Shown here: positions 1 through 7,419 of the stretch, one piece after another
Layout: every line of letters begins with the position of its first letter
How positions within the stretch are numbered: the first letter of the stretch is position 1
From: DSOS01 sp035286585
GTDB taxonomy: Bacteria; Chloroflexota; Anaerolineae; Anaerolineales; UBA4823
Direction of reading: 5' to 3'
Length of the DNA stretch: 10,632 bases
Assembly (NCBI GenBank): GCA_035286585.1
Contig: DATEDC010000005.1
Location: 1-10,632 of the forward strand
The notes under the pieces: model-generated
Database searches by the model: none
The model's input: only the letters and a program-made list of their open reading frames with translations
What the model was told of the DNA's origin: nothing
Made by a program: the position numbers and the translations under genes

Positions 1-1
1 A

Positions 2-640
2 GGGTCCGACCGACCCGCGCTCCAGGTGCGAGTTTGGGAGCCGGTGCTGGGTCGCGAGGTCGCCCTGGGACCTGACCTGCTGGTGCTCAGTACGCCGGTT
101 GTCGCCTCTCGCGGGACCCGCGAGCTTGCCAGCCGCCTGAAACTCTCCATCGATATGGATGGGTTCTTCCTGGAAGCCCACGTGAAACTGCGCCCGGTGG
201 ACTTCGCCGCCGAGGGCGTCTTCATGGCGGGCATGGCGCACTACCCCAAGTTCCTGGATGAGACCATCGCCCAGGCCCAGGCAGCCGCCTCGCGCGCCGC
301 CAGCATCCTCTCTCAAGCGACCATGTTCACCAATGCACGCGTCGCCCAGGTGGATCCGCTCAAGTGCGTTGGCTGCCTGACCTGTGTGCGCATCTGTCCA
401 TTTGATGTGCCGGTTGTCAGCCGCGAGTACGCCGGCGCCGGGAACATCCTCGGCGCGGCCTATATTGAGCCCGCTATATGCCATGGTTGCGGCACCTGCG
501 CTTCTGAGTGCCCTGCCCAGGCAATCCAATTGCTGCATTACACCGACGCCCAAATGTTCAACAAGCTGGATGCGCTGTTCGCAGAGCAGCCAGCCGGCAG
601 CGGATTTATTCCCCTGGAGCAAGTACGGGTGAACCCATAG
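2..640 (+). CDS. hdrA: HdrA-like subunit, C-terminal part (5' end outside window)
   Basis: This is the last 212 codons of a heterodisulfide reductase subunit A-like flavoprotein. HdrA carries FAD and several [4Fe-4S] clusters and is the site of electron bifurcation in Hdr complexes. The visible part holds the end of the FAD-domain fold (DGFFLEAHVKLRPVDFA, then GVFMAGMAHYPK) and a C-terminal two-cluster ferredoxin domain. Its cysteines are at fragment residues 122/125/128/132 (CVGCLTCVRICP) and 160/163/166/170 (CHGCGTCASECP). The frame is open to the window edge; the GTG at 26 is internal, not a start, because similarity to the second HdrA (2875-7419) continues upstream of it. The fragment matches the C-terminus of that protein almost position for position, including the shared HYTDAQM near the end. 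It ends with TAG at 638-640, 8 nt before mvhD. Whether it also carries the GltD insertion seen in the second HdrA cannot be told from this window. Confidence 0.93.
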   Translation, partial: GSDRPALQVRVWEPVLGREVALGPDLLVLSTPVVASRGTRELASRLKLSIDMDGFFLEAHVKLRPVDFAAEGVFMAGMAHYPKFLDETIAQAQAAASRAASILSQATMFTNARVAQVDPLKCVGCLTCVRICPFDVPVVSREYAGAGNILGAAYIEPAICHGCGTCASECPAQAIQLLHYTDAQMFNKLDALFAEQPAGSGFIPLEQVRVNP

Positions 641-648
641 GAGCAGCC

Positions 649-1155
649 ATGACCACCGAGAGTTTCAACCCCGAGATCGTCGCCTTTTGCTGTCATTACT
701 GCGCCTACGCAGCCGCCGACCTGGCCGGCTCGATGCGCTTGGAATACCCGACCGCCATCAAAGTCATCGAATTGCCCTGCACCGGCAAGCTGGACGTGCT
801 CTACGTGCTGCGCGCCTTCGAGGACGGCGCCGATGGCGTGATGGTGGCGGGTTGACTGGAAGGAGATTGTCATTACCTGGAAGGTAATCTCAACGCCCGC
901 AGGCGAGTTGAATATGCAAGGAAGCTGCTGGAAGCCATTGGCCTGCAGGGCCGGCGTATCCAGATGATCAATGTATCTTCGGCGATGGGCGGCCAGTTTG
1001 CCTGGTCAGCAGCCGAATTGACTGAAGAGATCAGAAGAATGGGACCTAATCCATTAGGCAATACGCACCAGGAAAAGCCTGAATCAAGCGCAGAGGCAAA
1101 ACTTACCCCTGCTCAGGCTGCTTCCAGTGCTTCGAGTGCTGCTTCGGATGCTTAA
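649..1155 (+). CDS. mvhD: MvhD/FrhD-type electron-transfer subunit, selenoprotein (UGA 853-855 = Sec69)
   Basis: MvhD is the small [2Fe-2S] protein that passes electrons to HdrA, from a hydrogenase in methanogens or from other donors in bacteria. Seen here: ATG at 649 with AGGAG at 639-643, then the family motif FCCHYCAYAAADLAG (C15, C18), PCTG (C44) and DGVMVAG. An in-frame TGA (853-855) follows exactly where the family has Cys in G-C-x-x-G-D-C-H, and the next residues are LEGDCHY with C74. The frame stays open for 99 more codons and encodes the rest of the family (RRVEYARKLL, SSAMGGQFAWSAAEL, MGPNPLG), ending with TAA at 1153-1155. Read through, the protein is 168 residues, about family length plus an Ala/Ser-rich tail (from about residue 145). 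VhuD of methanococci and some bacterial FrhD proteins are known selenoproteins, so Sec is well precedented. A conventional caller would split this into two ORFs or call it a pseudogene. Other genes in the window stop at TGA, which argues against general UGA recoding. Confidence 0.9.
853..891 (+). promoter_or_regulatory. Selenocysteine UGA codon and putative bacterial SECIS hairpin of first mvhD
   Basis: The recoded TGA is 853-855. Downstream, ATTACCT (872-878) is perfectly complementary to AGGTAAT (882-888), closing a GGA loop (879-881). A short lower helix GAG (863-865)/CTC (889-891) can form across a one-sided bulge. The first loop G lies 24 nt after the UGA. Bacterial SECIS elements sit just downstream of the UGA inside the coding sequence and have a small apical loop with G at its first or second position, about 16-37 nt from the UGA; this hairpin fits. 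No folding energy was computed. Confidence 0.7.
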
Positions 1156-1163
1156 AATCGCAA

Positions 1164-1170
1164 AGGGAGG
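1164..1170 (+). promoter_or_regulatory. Ribosome binding site fixing the GTG start of the response regulator
   Basis: AGGGAGG ends 5 nt before the GTG at 1176. No ATG in this frame fits the start of a receiver domain, and the encoded MEKQPYILIVDDD begins exactly as a REC domain should, so the GTG start is well supported. Confidence 0.75.
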
Positions 1171-1175
1171 GTTTT

Positions 1176-1589
1176 GTGGAAAAACAACCTTATATCCTGA
1201 TTGTGGATGACGACCCTGATATCTTGGAAGGCATACTGACTATCCTGGAAACGCAGTCGTATCGCTTGGCTACTGCGCGGGACGGTAAAAAATGCATGGA
1301 ATTGCTCCAGGAGGAATTGCCGGACGTATTGATCCTGGACCTGCTGATGCCTCGCATGGATGGATGGGGAGTAATCCGCGAAATGCGCAACAACCCTCGC
1401 TTTGCCAAAGTTCCCATCATGATCCTTACCACCGTTATCGAAGACGCCAGCCGCCGCCGCTACGAACTGGAAACGGGTATGACCATGGATGTCCAGGATT
1501 ACATTCAAAAACCCGCCAGACCGGCCGACCTGATCCAACGCGTCGCGAGATTGATTGCCACGGGCGCTTCAAAACAAGCGGAAAGATAA
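1176..1589 (+). CDS. Single-domain response regulator (receiver domain only)
   Basis: This 137-residue protein is one CheY/Spo0F-like receiver domain with no DNA-binding or enzymatic output domain. Visible landmarks are the acidic pocket D11-D13 (VDDDPD), the phosphoacceptor D55 in LILDLLMPRMDGWG, the switch Thr of ILTT (T85/T86) and the conserved Lys in YIQKP (K112). The start is GTG with a strong Shine-Dalgarno site. It begins 20 nt after mvhD and ends 4 nt before the histidine kinase, so the two are probably translationally coupled cognate partners. Without an output domain it should act through protein-protein contact or as a phosphorelay intermediate; it could target a transcription factor elsewhere or one of the metabolic proteins. 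The function assignment is firm; the target is unknown. Confidence 0.92.
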   Translation: MEKQPYILIVDDDPDILEGILTILETQSYRLATARDGKKCMELLQEELPDVLILDLLMPRMDGWGVIREMRNNPRFAKVPIMILTTVIEDASRRRYELETGMTMDVQDYIQKPARPADLIQRVARLIATGASKQAER

Positions 1590-1593
1590 CCGT

Positions 1594-2811
1594 ATGACCT
1601 CTCCGTTGAATAAACAGAGCTCAGCTAGATTGCTTATCGCCGAACGATTAAGTCAGGCTGAAATTCTTGGCAATCTTTTGGCAGACGACCTGCTCGCAAT
1701 CGCAGAGTTTTGCCGCGAGGAAACTTACCAGGAGGGTGAAACGATACTGGTGGAGAGCAAGCCTGCGGAGACTCTGTACGTTATCGAGCGAGGCAAAGCC
1801 GCCCTGGAGAAGAGGATCCAAATTGGTCGGCATTCCACGCCCCGGAATGCCACCATTGGTTATGTCGGTCCTGGCAAGATCGCCGGATTCTCAGTCCTGA
1901 CCAGCCCATACATCTATTCCACCTCAGTCGTCTGCCTGGAACCGACGCGGGTAATCGCTATCGATGGAGAATCTTTGAAAGCATATTTTCAAGCCCACCC
2001 CACGGCAGGCCACAAAGTGATGGAAAATATCGCCTCCTTGATAGCCGACCGCTACCGCAACGCTACCCACACGCTCACCTATTTCCTTTCCATAGTCTCA
2101 CACGAGCTGCGCGCCCCGCTGGCTGCCATAGAGAACTACTTGCAAGCCATGCACGCTGGCTATGCCGGGGAACTTACCCCCAAGCAGGAACGCATGTTGC
2201 ATCGTAGCATCCTGCGGGTGACCGACCTGAACGCGCTGATCAGTGACGTGGTGGACCTGGCCCGCCTGCGGCCCGAACAGATTCAGGCGGATTTCGAATG
2301 GTTCGACCCCGGAGAGGTGGGCACCGAGTCCATCGAAGACGTGCGTCTGGCAGCAGCGGAAAAAAGTATCAAGATCAAGGTCGAGCCACCGCCCAAATTT
2401 GAGCCCATCGTGGGCGCCCGGAGACGCATGCGCCAGGTGTTTACCAATCTTTTGAACAACGCCATCAAGTTTTCGCCCGCTGGGAGCACAGTGACCTTCC
2501 GCGCCCGCTACGCGCCCGATGCGCTCATTTTCGAGGTCGAGGATGAAGGTCCTGGCATAGCTGAGGAAGACCTTCCCCACATTTTCACGGATTTTTACCG
2601 CGCCAGCAGTGTGGGTGAAATCCCAGGGGCAGGTCTGGGCCTTTCGATAGCCAAAAAAATTATGGAGGCTCACGAAGGTCGAATCCTGGTAGAAAACCTG
2701 GCTGGTGAGAGCGGTGTTACCGGCACGCGTTTCGCGGTAGTTATCCCGCGTACTTTACAGACGCCTGAAATGAAACGCCGAGCCGAGGCGTTTGTGGGCG
2801 ATGGTTACTGA
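1594..2811 (+). CDS. Soluble histidine kinase with N-terminal CRP-like (cNMP-binding fold) sensor domain
   Basis: This 405-residue protein has two parts. Residues about 24-150 form a cyclic-nucleotide-binding/CRP-like beta-roll (QEGETILVES, ETLYVIERGKAAL). A standard kinase core follows: H-box SIVSHELRAPLAAI with phospho-His H170, N-box NLLNNAIKF (N289), G1 box DEGPGI (317-322) and G2 box GAGLGLSI (345-352). No transmembrane segment or signal peptide is seen, so it should be cytoplasmic. The start is taken as ATG 1594 (GGAAAG just upstream) rather than an in-frame ATG at 1555, which lies inside the regulator gene. The stretch where cAMP receptors carry their Glu/Arg phosphate-binding cassette reads AGFSVLTSPYIYSTSV (97-112) and lacks that pair, so cAMP binding is doubtful; the ligand may be another small molecule or a redox or metabolic cue. 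It lies between two hdrA-mvhD units, suggesting it senses the state of this metabolism. Confidence 0.93.
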   Translation: MTSPLNKQSSARLLIAERLSQAEILGNLLADDLLAIAEFCREETYQEGETILVESKPAETLYVIERGKAALEKRIQIGRHSTPRNATIGYVGPGKIAGFSVLTSPYIYSTSVVCLEPTRVIAIDGESLKAYFQAHPTAGHKVMENIASLIADRYRNATHTLTYFLSIVSHELRAPLAAIENYLQAMHAGYAGELTPKQERMLHRSILRVTDLNALISDVVDLARLRPEQIQADFEWFDPGEVGTESIEDVRLAAAEKSIKIKVEPPPKFEPIVGARRRMRQVFTNLLNNAIKFSPAGSTVTFRARYAPDALIFEVEDEGPGIAEEDLPHIFTDFYRASSVGEIPGAGLGLSIAKKIMEAHEGRILVENLAGESGVTGTRFAVVIPRTLQTPEMKRRAEAFVGDGY

Positions 2812-2874
2812 TCGCGGAGATTTGTTTTCGGATTGCAAAGCTTAGACAGGTACACTCAGGAAAGTTTCGTGATC

Positions 2875-5800
2875 ATGGCATATTCAGAAAGAGCGCCTCT
2901 CGATAGCAGCCCCAAACCTCCACTTATCGGCGCGGTGATGGTGGTTGGCGGCGGCATTGCCGGAATGCAGGCGGCTCTTGATCTGGCTGACCAGGGTTTT
3001 AAGGTCTACCTGGTAGAGAAAAACTCGGCGATCGGGGGGCACATGGCGCAGTTGGACAAGACCTTCCCCACCAATGACTGCGCGATGTGCAATATCAGCC
3101 CTCGCCTGGTGGAAGTCGGTCGCCACCTCAACATCGAAATTCTCACCAATACTGAGCTGATCGACCTGCAAGGAGAGGCTGGCAACTTCGTCGTTTCGTT
3201 GCGCCAAAGACCACGATACATTGATACGGCAAAATGCGTCGGCTGTGGCGACTGTGCCACCGTGTGTCCGGTGGTTTTACCCGATCCTTACGAGGCAGGA
3301 CTCAAGGAGCGTAAGGCCGCCTACCGTCTGTATTCCCAGGCCGTTCCGGCAGCTTTCGCCATCGAAAAGCTGGGCACCGCCCCGTGCAGGGATGCATGCC
3401 CAGCAGGCCAGCGCGCCCAGGGATATATAGCCTTGATCGCCCAGGGGCGCTATCGCGAAGCCTTACGAGTGATTAAGGAGGACAATCCCTTCCCCAGCGT
3501 CTGCGGGCGCACCTGCCATCACCCTTGTGAGAATAGTTGCACCCGTGCCATGGTCGACCAACCGGTGGGGATCATGGCTCTCAAGCGATTCGTGGTGGAT
3601 TATGCCCTGGCTTATGGGCGCGATTGCGTGGAGCCGGTGCCGCGCACCCGACCAGAGTGGGTTGCCGTTGTAGGGGCCGGTCCCGCCGGGTTGACCGCAG
3701 CGCACGATCTGGTAAAGATGGGCTATGGAGTTACCCTCTATGAGGCCCTGCCGGTAGCCGGCGGCATGATGCGTGTGGGTATCCCGGCGCACCGGCTGCC
3801 GAAGGGAGTTCTCCAGCAGGATATCGACGATATCCTGGCGCTGGGCGTCGTTCTCAAGACCAATGCTCCGATCCAAGACCCCACTATCTTGCTCGAACAG
3901 GGTTACGCCGCGGTCTGCCTGGCGACGGGGATTTCCACGCAGAGTCAATCGCTGGGAATCGAGGGCGAGCAGGCAGAGGGTGTTATTTCCGCGGCGACCT
4001 TTTTACGCAAGATTAATTTGGGCGAACCCATCACCATCGGGAATCACGTAGCTGTGATTGGTGGTGGCATCACCGCACTGGATTCCGCCGCCGTCGCCCG
4101 CCGGCTGGGCGCTGAGAAAGTATATCTGGTTTTAGATCGACCTCGAGGAGAGCTGCCGGCTTACCAATGGGAGATGGACTCCGCCGAGGCGGAAGGGATT
4201 CACTTGCTCGAACGTAAAGTCCCCACCCGGGTGCTGGCCCACAACGGGAAGGTAATCGGCATTGAGCTTGCCGAGAGCGGCAAAGGCATGACGACCGATG
4301 AAAGCGGCCGCCGCCGCCCGAAGACTGTCCCCGGCAGCGAATTCTCCCTCGAAGTGGACACCGTCATCGAGACGGTAGGCCAGTTCTCCGACCTGACCTA
4401 TCTCAAGCCGCCTTTTACCGACTTGACCTGTGACCCGAATACGCTGGCGAGCGAAATCCACGGCCTGTTCGTGGTTGGCGGGCGCAAGACGGGCGCCAGT
4501 TACATTATCGATGCCGTCGCCCTCGGACACCGGGTGGCCGGATCGATCCACAGCTATCTGCAAGCCGAGTCACCTCGCCCCTCCGACTCTTCCCACCAAC
4601 TGGTAGCGAAGTACACTCGCGAGCAAGTGGCCGCAAAGGTCGCCAGCGGAGAGGTGCGAACTATCCCCAGAGCTGAGCCGGCCTTGTTGTCTATGGGCGA
4701 GCGCGTGACCGGTTTCCGAGAAGTCGTGCTTGGGCTCACCGAGCACCAGGCCCGCCAGGAGGCCTTGCGTTGTCTGCAGTGTGGTATCTGTGCGGAGTGC
4801 CTTGCCTGCGTGTACGCCTGCGGGACGAATGCCATTGATCATGCCATGCTCGAGGGTGAAAAGCAGGTCCAGGTGGGCGCGGTGATCCTGGCGCCCGGCT
4901 ACCAGGTTTACCAGGCCGAACTTTCCCAGGAATTGGGCTTTGGGCGCTATCCCAATGTCATCACCGCGTTGCAATTAGAGCGCCTGCTCTCGGCTTCTGG
5001 CCCAACCATGGGTCATCTCCATAGACCTTCCGACCGCAAGGCCCCGCAGCGGATCGCTTTTCTGCAATGTGTGGGCAGTCGCGATCGGAACCATGACTAT
5101 TGTTCGGCCGTATGCTGCATGTACGCCACTAAAGAGGCCATCATTGCCAAAGAGCACAACCCCAACCTGGAGGTTCACATCTTCATGATGGAGATGCGCG
5201 CCTTTTCTAAGGGATATTGGGGTTATTTTGAGCGTGCCCGTGACCAGTACGGCGTTAAATATACTCGCTGCCGGGTGAGCGCCCTGCGCGAAGTTCCCCA
5301 TACCCGCGATCTGATCGTAGAATATTGGGACGAAATCGGCGAGCATCGCTGTGAAACGTTTGATTTGGTCGTGCTCTCGGTCGGAATGGAAATATCCGCT
5401 TCTGTTCGCGACCTGGGACGCCGACTGGGTATTCAGCTTGACGGATATGGATTCTGCCACACGGCGCAATTCGACCCGCTGGAGACCAGCCGACCTGGAA
5501 TATACGCGGTCGGCCCGTTTCGTGAACCGAAGGATATCCCCGAGTCGATTGTAGAAGCCAGCGGCGCTGCCGCTGCCTGTGCTCGTCTGCTGGGGAGGGC
5601 ACGCTGGTCGCTGACTTGCCAGAGAGAGTATCCCAGGGAGCGGGATGTCTCGGCAGAGGCGCCCCGGATAGGAGTGTTCGTCTGCCACTGTGGTTCGAAC
5701 ATTGGCGGCTTCCTGGATGTGCCCGCGGTGAGCGCATATGCCCGAACCTTGCCGAACGTGGTCCATGCAGAAGACATGCTCTATGCCTGCTCTCAGGACT

Positions 5801-7419
5801 CGATCAGCGCAATTACCCAAAGTATAGGAGAGCACAACCTGAACCGGGTGGTCGTGGCAAGCTGTTCGCCTCTCACCCATCAGCCCCTGTTCCAGGAGAG
5901 CGTCCGGGCAGCCGGATTGAACCCATACCTGTACGAGATGGCAAATATCCGTAACCAGTGTTCCTGGGTGCATTCCAATGATTGGGAAGCGGCAACCACA
6001 AAAGCGAAAGACCTGGTGCGCATGGCTGTGGCTCGCGCCGCGCTATTGAGTGCCCGACCGGTCGCCCAGGTATCCAACCGTCAAAAAGCCCTGGTTGTGG
6101 GCGGTGGGCCCGCCGGGATGACTGCTGCACTCTACCTGGCGGATGGCGGTTTCCCGGTTGTCCTGGTAGAAAAAGGGGCTGAGCTGGGGGGAAACCTGCG
6201 CCGCGTCCACACCACACCTCCCGGCGATAGCCGGATAGGTACCCAGAATCCCCGGCTCGTGCTCAACCAGTTGATCGACAGCGCGATGACCAACCCGAAC
6301 GTCACCATCTATCTTGACAGCCGGGTTGTCGCCACCCAGGGTTTCGTTGGTAACTTCACCAGCACCATTCAGCATGCAGACGGGCGGAGCAACCAGGTTT
6401 CACACGGTGTTACCATCCTGGCAAGCGGAGCCCAGGAGTACCACGGACCTGAGTATGGCTATGGCAGCGACCCGCGTATCTTGACTCAACAAGATTTCGA
6501 AGCCCTGCTGGCAAGTGATTCAGAGACCAGGCCTGTTGCCGGCTACTCCGTTGGCGACCGGTTGCCCGAGCGGGTGGTCATGATCCAGTGCGTCGGGCCG
6601 GGCGAGAAGTTCTGCAGCCGCATTTGTTGTACTGTGGCCCTGAAAAACGCTCTGGCGCTCAAGCAGCTAAAACCCGAGGCTGAGATCGTCATCCTTTATC
6701 GGGATATACGCGCTTATGGCTTCAAAGAACGTTTATACACGGCTGCTCGTGAGCGCGGTGTGATCTTCGTGCGCTATGACGAAGCGCACAAGCCAGAGGT
6801 CGAGATCCAGTCGGAATCTGAACAGTCCGCAATTCGCGTGTCCGCCTGGGAGCCTGTTCTCCGACGCCCGATCGTGTTACACCCCGACTTACTGGTGCTG
6901 AGTATGCCTGTGGTTCCCACCCCGGATGCTCGTCAACTTGCGGCGCTATTTAAGGTGCCCGTAGATGCTGATGGCTTCTTCCTGGAGGCGCATGTCAAGC
7001 TTCGCCCGGTGGACTTCGCCACCGCCGGCGTGTTTATGGCTGGAATGGCGCACTTCCCCAAGCTGCTGGACGAGAGCATGATCCAGGCCCAGGCCGCGGC
7101 CGCGCGCGCCGCGCGGGTGCTCAGCCACGAGACGCTCTCCACGGGTGGGCAGGTGGCGGTAGTAGACGAATCCAAATGCACCGGCTGTTTGACCTGTGTG
7201 CGCATCTGCCCGTTTGGCGTGCCAGCCATCCAGGCCAGCCTGACCGGCGCAGGCAGCATTATGGGCGCGGCCTCCATCGAAGCGACCATCTGCCGCGGGT
7301 GTGGGCTGTGTACCGCCGAATGTCCCGCGGGAGCCATCCAGTTAATGCACTACACCGATGCCCAAATGTCCGCCAAGGTCAGGTCGTTGGTCCACTCGGA
7401 TGTGGAAGTGAGTTGCTAA
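2875..7419 (+). CDS. hdrA: Giant HdrA: HdrA unit with inserted GltD-like NAD(P)H oxidoreductase, fused to a second HdrA unit
   Basis: This 1514-residue iron-sulfur flavoprotein is several times the length of a simple HdrA. Domains in order: HdrA FAD motif VVGGGIAG (23-30) and TNDCAMCNISPRLVEVGRH (C69, C72); [4Fe-4S] motif C121/124/127/131; a GltD-like module, about 167-632, with cysteines 171, 175, 210, 214, 218, 222, FAD motif VVGAGPAG (265-272), NAD(P) motif VIGGGITALDSA (394-405) and the FAD-closing region GLFVVGGRKTGASY; a Cys-rich junction (633, 636, 639, 642, 645, 649); HdrA continuation from VGAVILAPGY with the cluster motif C732/743/747/748 (YCSAVCC); a Trx-like HdrA domain starting VFVCHCGSN (C937, C939); a second FAD motif VVGGGPAGM (1074-1082); a second cluster motif C1239/1247/1251/1252; and a C-terminal ferredoxin (C1435/1438/1441/1445 and C1473/1476/1479/1483). 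The expected role is NAD(P)H oxidation and electron bifurcation in the cytoplasm. ATG 2875 is chosen because AGGAAA (2858-2863) lies 11 nt upstream; GTG 2869 is an alternative. The stop directly abuts mvhD. Confidence 0.93.
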   Translation: MAYSERAPLDSSPKPPLIGAVMVVGGGIAGMQAALDLADQGFKVYLVEKNSAIGGHMAQLDKTFPTNDCAMCNISPRLVEVGRHLNIEILTNTELIDLQGEAGNFVVSLRQRPRYIDTAKCVGCGDCATVCPVVLPDPYEAGLKERKAAYRLYSQAVPAAFAIEKLGTAPCRDACPAGQRAQGYIALIAQGRYREALRVIKEDNPFPSVCGRTCHHPCENSCTRAMVDQPVGIMALKRFVVDYALAYGRDCVEPVPRTRPEWVAVVGAGPAGLTAAHDLVKMGYGVTLYEALPVAGGMMRVGIPAHRLPKGVLQQDIDDILALGVVLKTNAPIQDPTILLEQGYAAVCLATGISTQSQSLGIEGEQAEGVISAATFLRKINLGEPITIGNHVAVIGGGITALDSAAVARRLGAEKVYLVLDRPRGELPAYQWEMDSAEAEGIHLLERKVPTRVLAHNGKVIGIELAESGKGMTTDESGRRRPKTVPGSEFSLEVDTVIETVGQFSDLTYLKPPFTDLTCDPNTLASEIHGLFVVGGRKTGASYIIDAVALGHRVAGSIHSYLQAESPRPSDSSHQLVAKYTREQVAAKVASGEVRTIPRAEPALLSMGERVTGFREVVLGLTEHQARQEALRCLQCGICAECLACVYACGTNAIDHAMLEGEKQVQVGAVILAPGYQVYQAELSQELGFGRYPNVITALQLERLLSASGPTMGHLHRPSDRKAPQRIAFLQCVGSRDRNHDYCSAVCCMYATKEAIIAKEHNPNLEVHIFMMEMRAFSKGYWGYFERARDQYGVKYTRCRVSALREVPHTRDLIVEYWDEIGEHRCETFDLVVLSVGMEISASVRDLGRRLGIQLDGYGFCHTAQFDPLETSRPGIYAVGPFREPKDIPESIVEASGAAAACARLLGRARWSLTCQREYPRERDVSAEAPRIGVFVCHCGSNIGGFLDVPAVSAYARTLPNVVHAEDMLYACSQDSISAITQSIGEHNLNRVVVASCSPLTHQPLFQESVRAAGLNPYLYEMANIRNQCSWVHSNDWEAATTKAKDLVRMAVARAALLSARPVAQVSNRQKALVVGGGPAGMTAALYLADGGFPVVLVEKGAELGGNLRRVHTTPPGDSRIGTQNPRLVLNQLIDSAMTNPNVTIYLDSRVVATQGFVGNFTSTIQHADGRSNQVSHGVTILASGAQEYHGPEYGYGSDPRILTQQDFEALLASDSETRPVAGYSVGDRLPERVVMIQCVGPGEKFCSRICCTVALKNALALKQLKPEAEIVILYRDIRAYGFKERLYTAARERGVIFVRYDEAHKPEVEIQSESEQSAIRVSAWEPVLRRPIVLHPDLLVLSMPVVPTPDARQLAALFKVPVDADGFFLEAHVKLRPVDFATAGVFMAGMAHFPKLLDESMIQAQAAAARAARVLSHETLSTGGQVAVVDESKCTGCLTCVRICPFGVPAIQASLTGAGSIMGAASIEATICRGCGLCTAECPAGAIQLMHYTDAQMSAKVRSLVHSDVEVSC

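Noticed and set aside
649..1155. mvhD as a pseudogene or as two separate genes split at TGA 853
   Set aside because: The frame, family similarity and spacing are intact across the UGA, the downstream part has no credible own start, and the paralogue at 7420 has the UGA at the same place.
2812..2874. A promoter or terminator in the 63-nt gap before the giant hdrA
   Set aside because: I found no well-spaced -35/-10 pair (TTGCAA at 2833 and TACACT at 2851 are only 12 nt apart) and no GC-rich hairpin with a T-run. The gap may still hold a signal I cannot recognise.
2833..2874. TTG 2833 as start of the giant HdrA
   Set aside because: It has no Shine-Dalgarno site at suitable distance, and the 14 extra residues do not resemble an HdrA N-terminus. 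ATG 2875, or possibly GTG 2869, is better placed.
3079..3090. A further selenocysteine in the HdrA CxxC motif, as in some methanogen HdrA proteins
   Set aside because: Both positions are ordinary Cys codons (TGC), and no in-frame UGA occurs in this gene.
4975..5973. A 332-codon minus-strand open frame within the giant hdrA
   Set aside because: It lies wholly inside a conserved HdrA coding region and encodes nothing recognisable.
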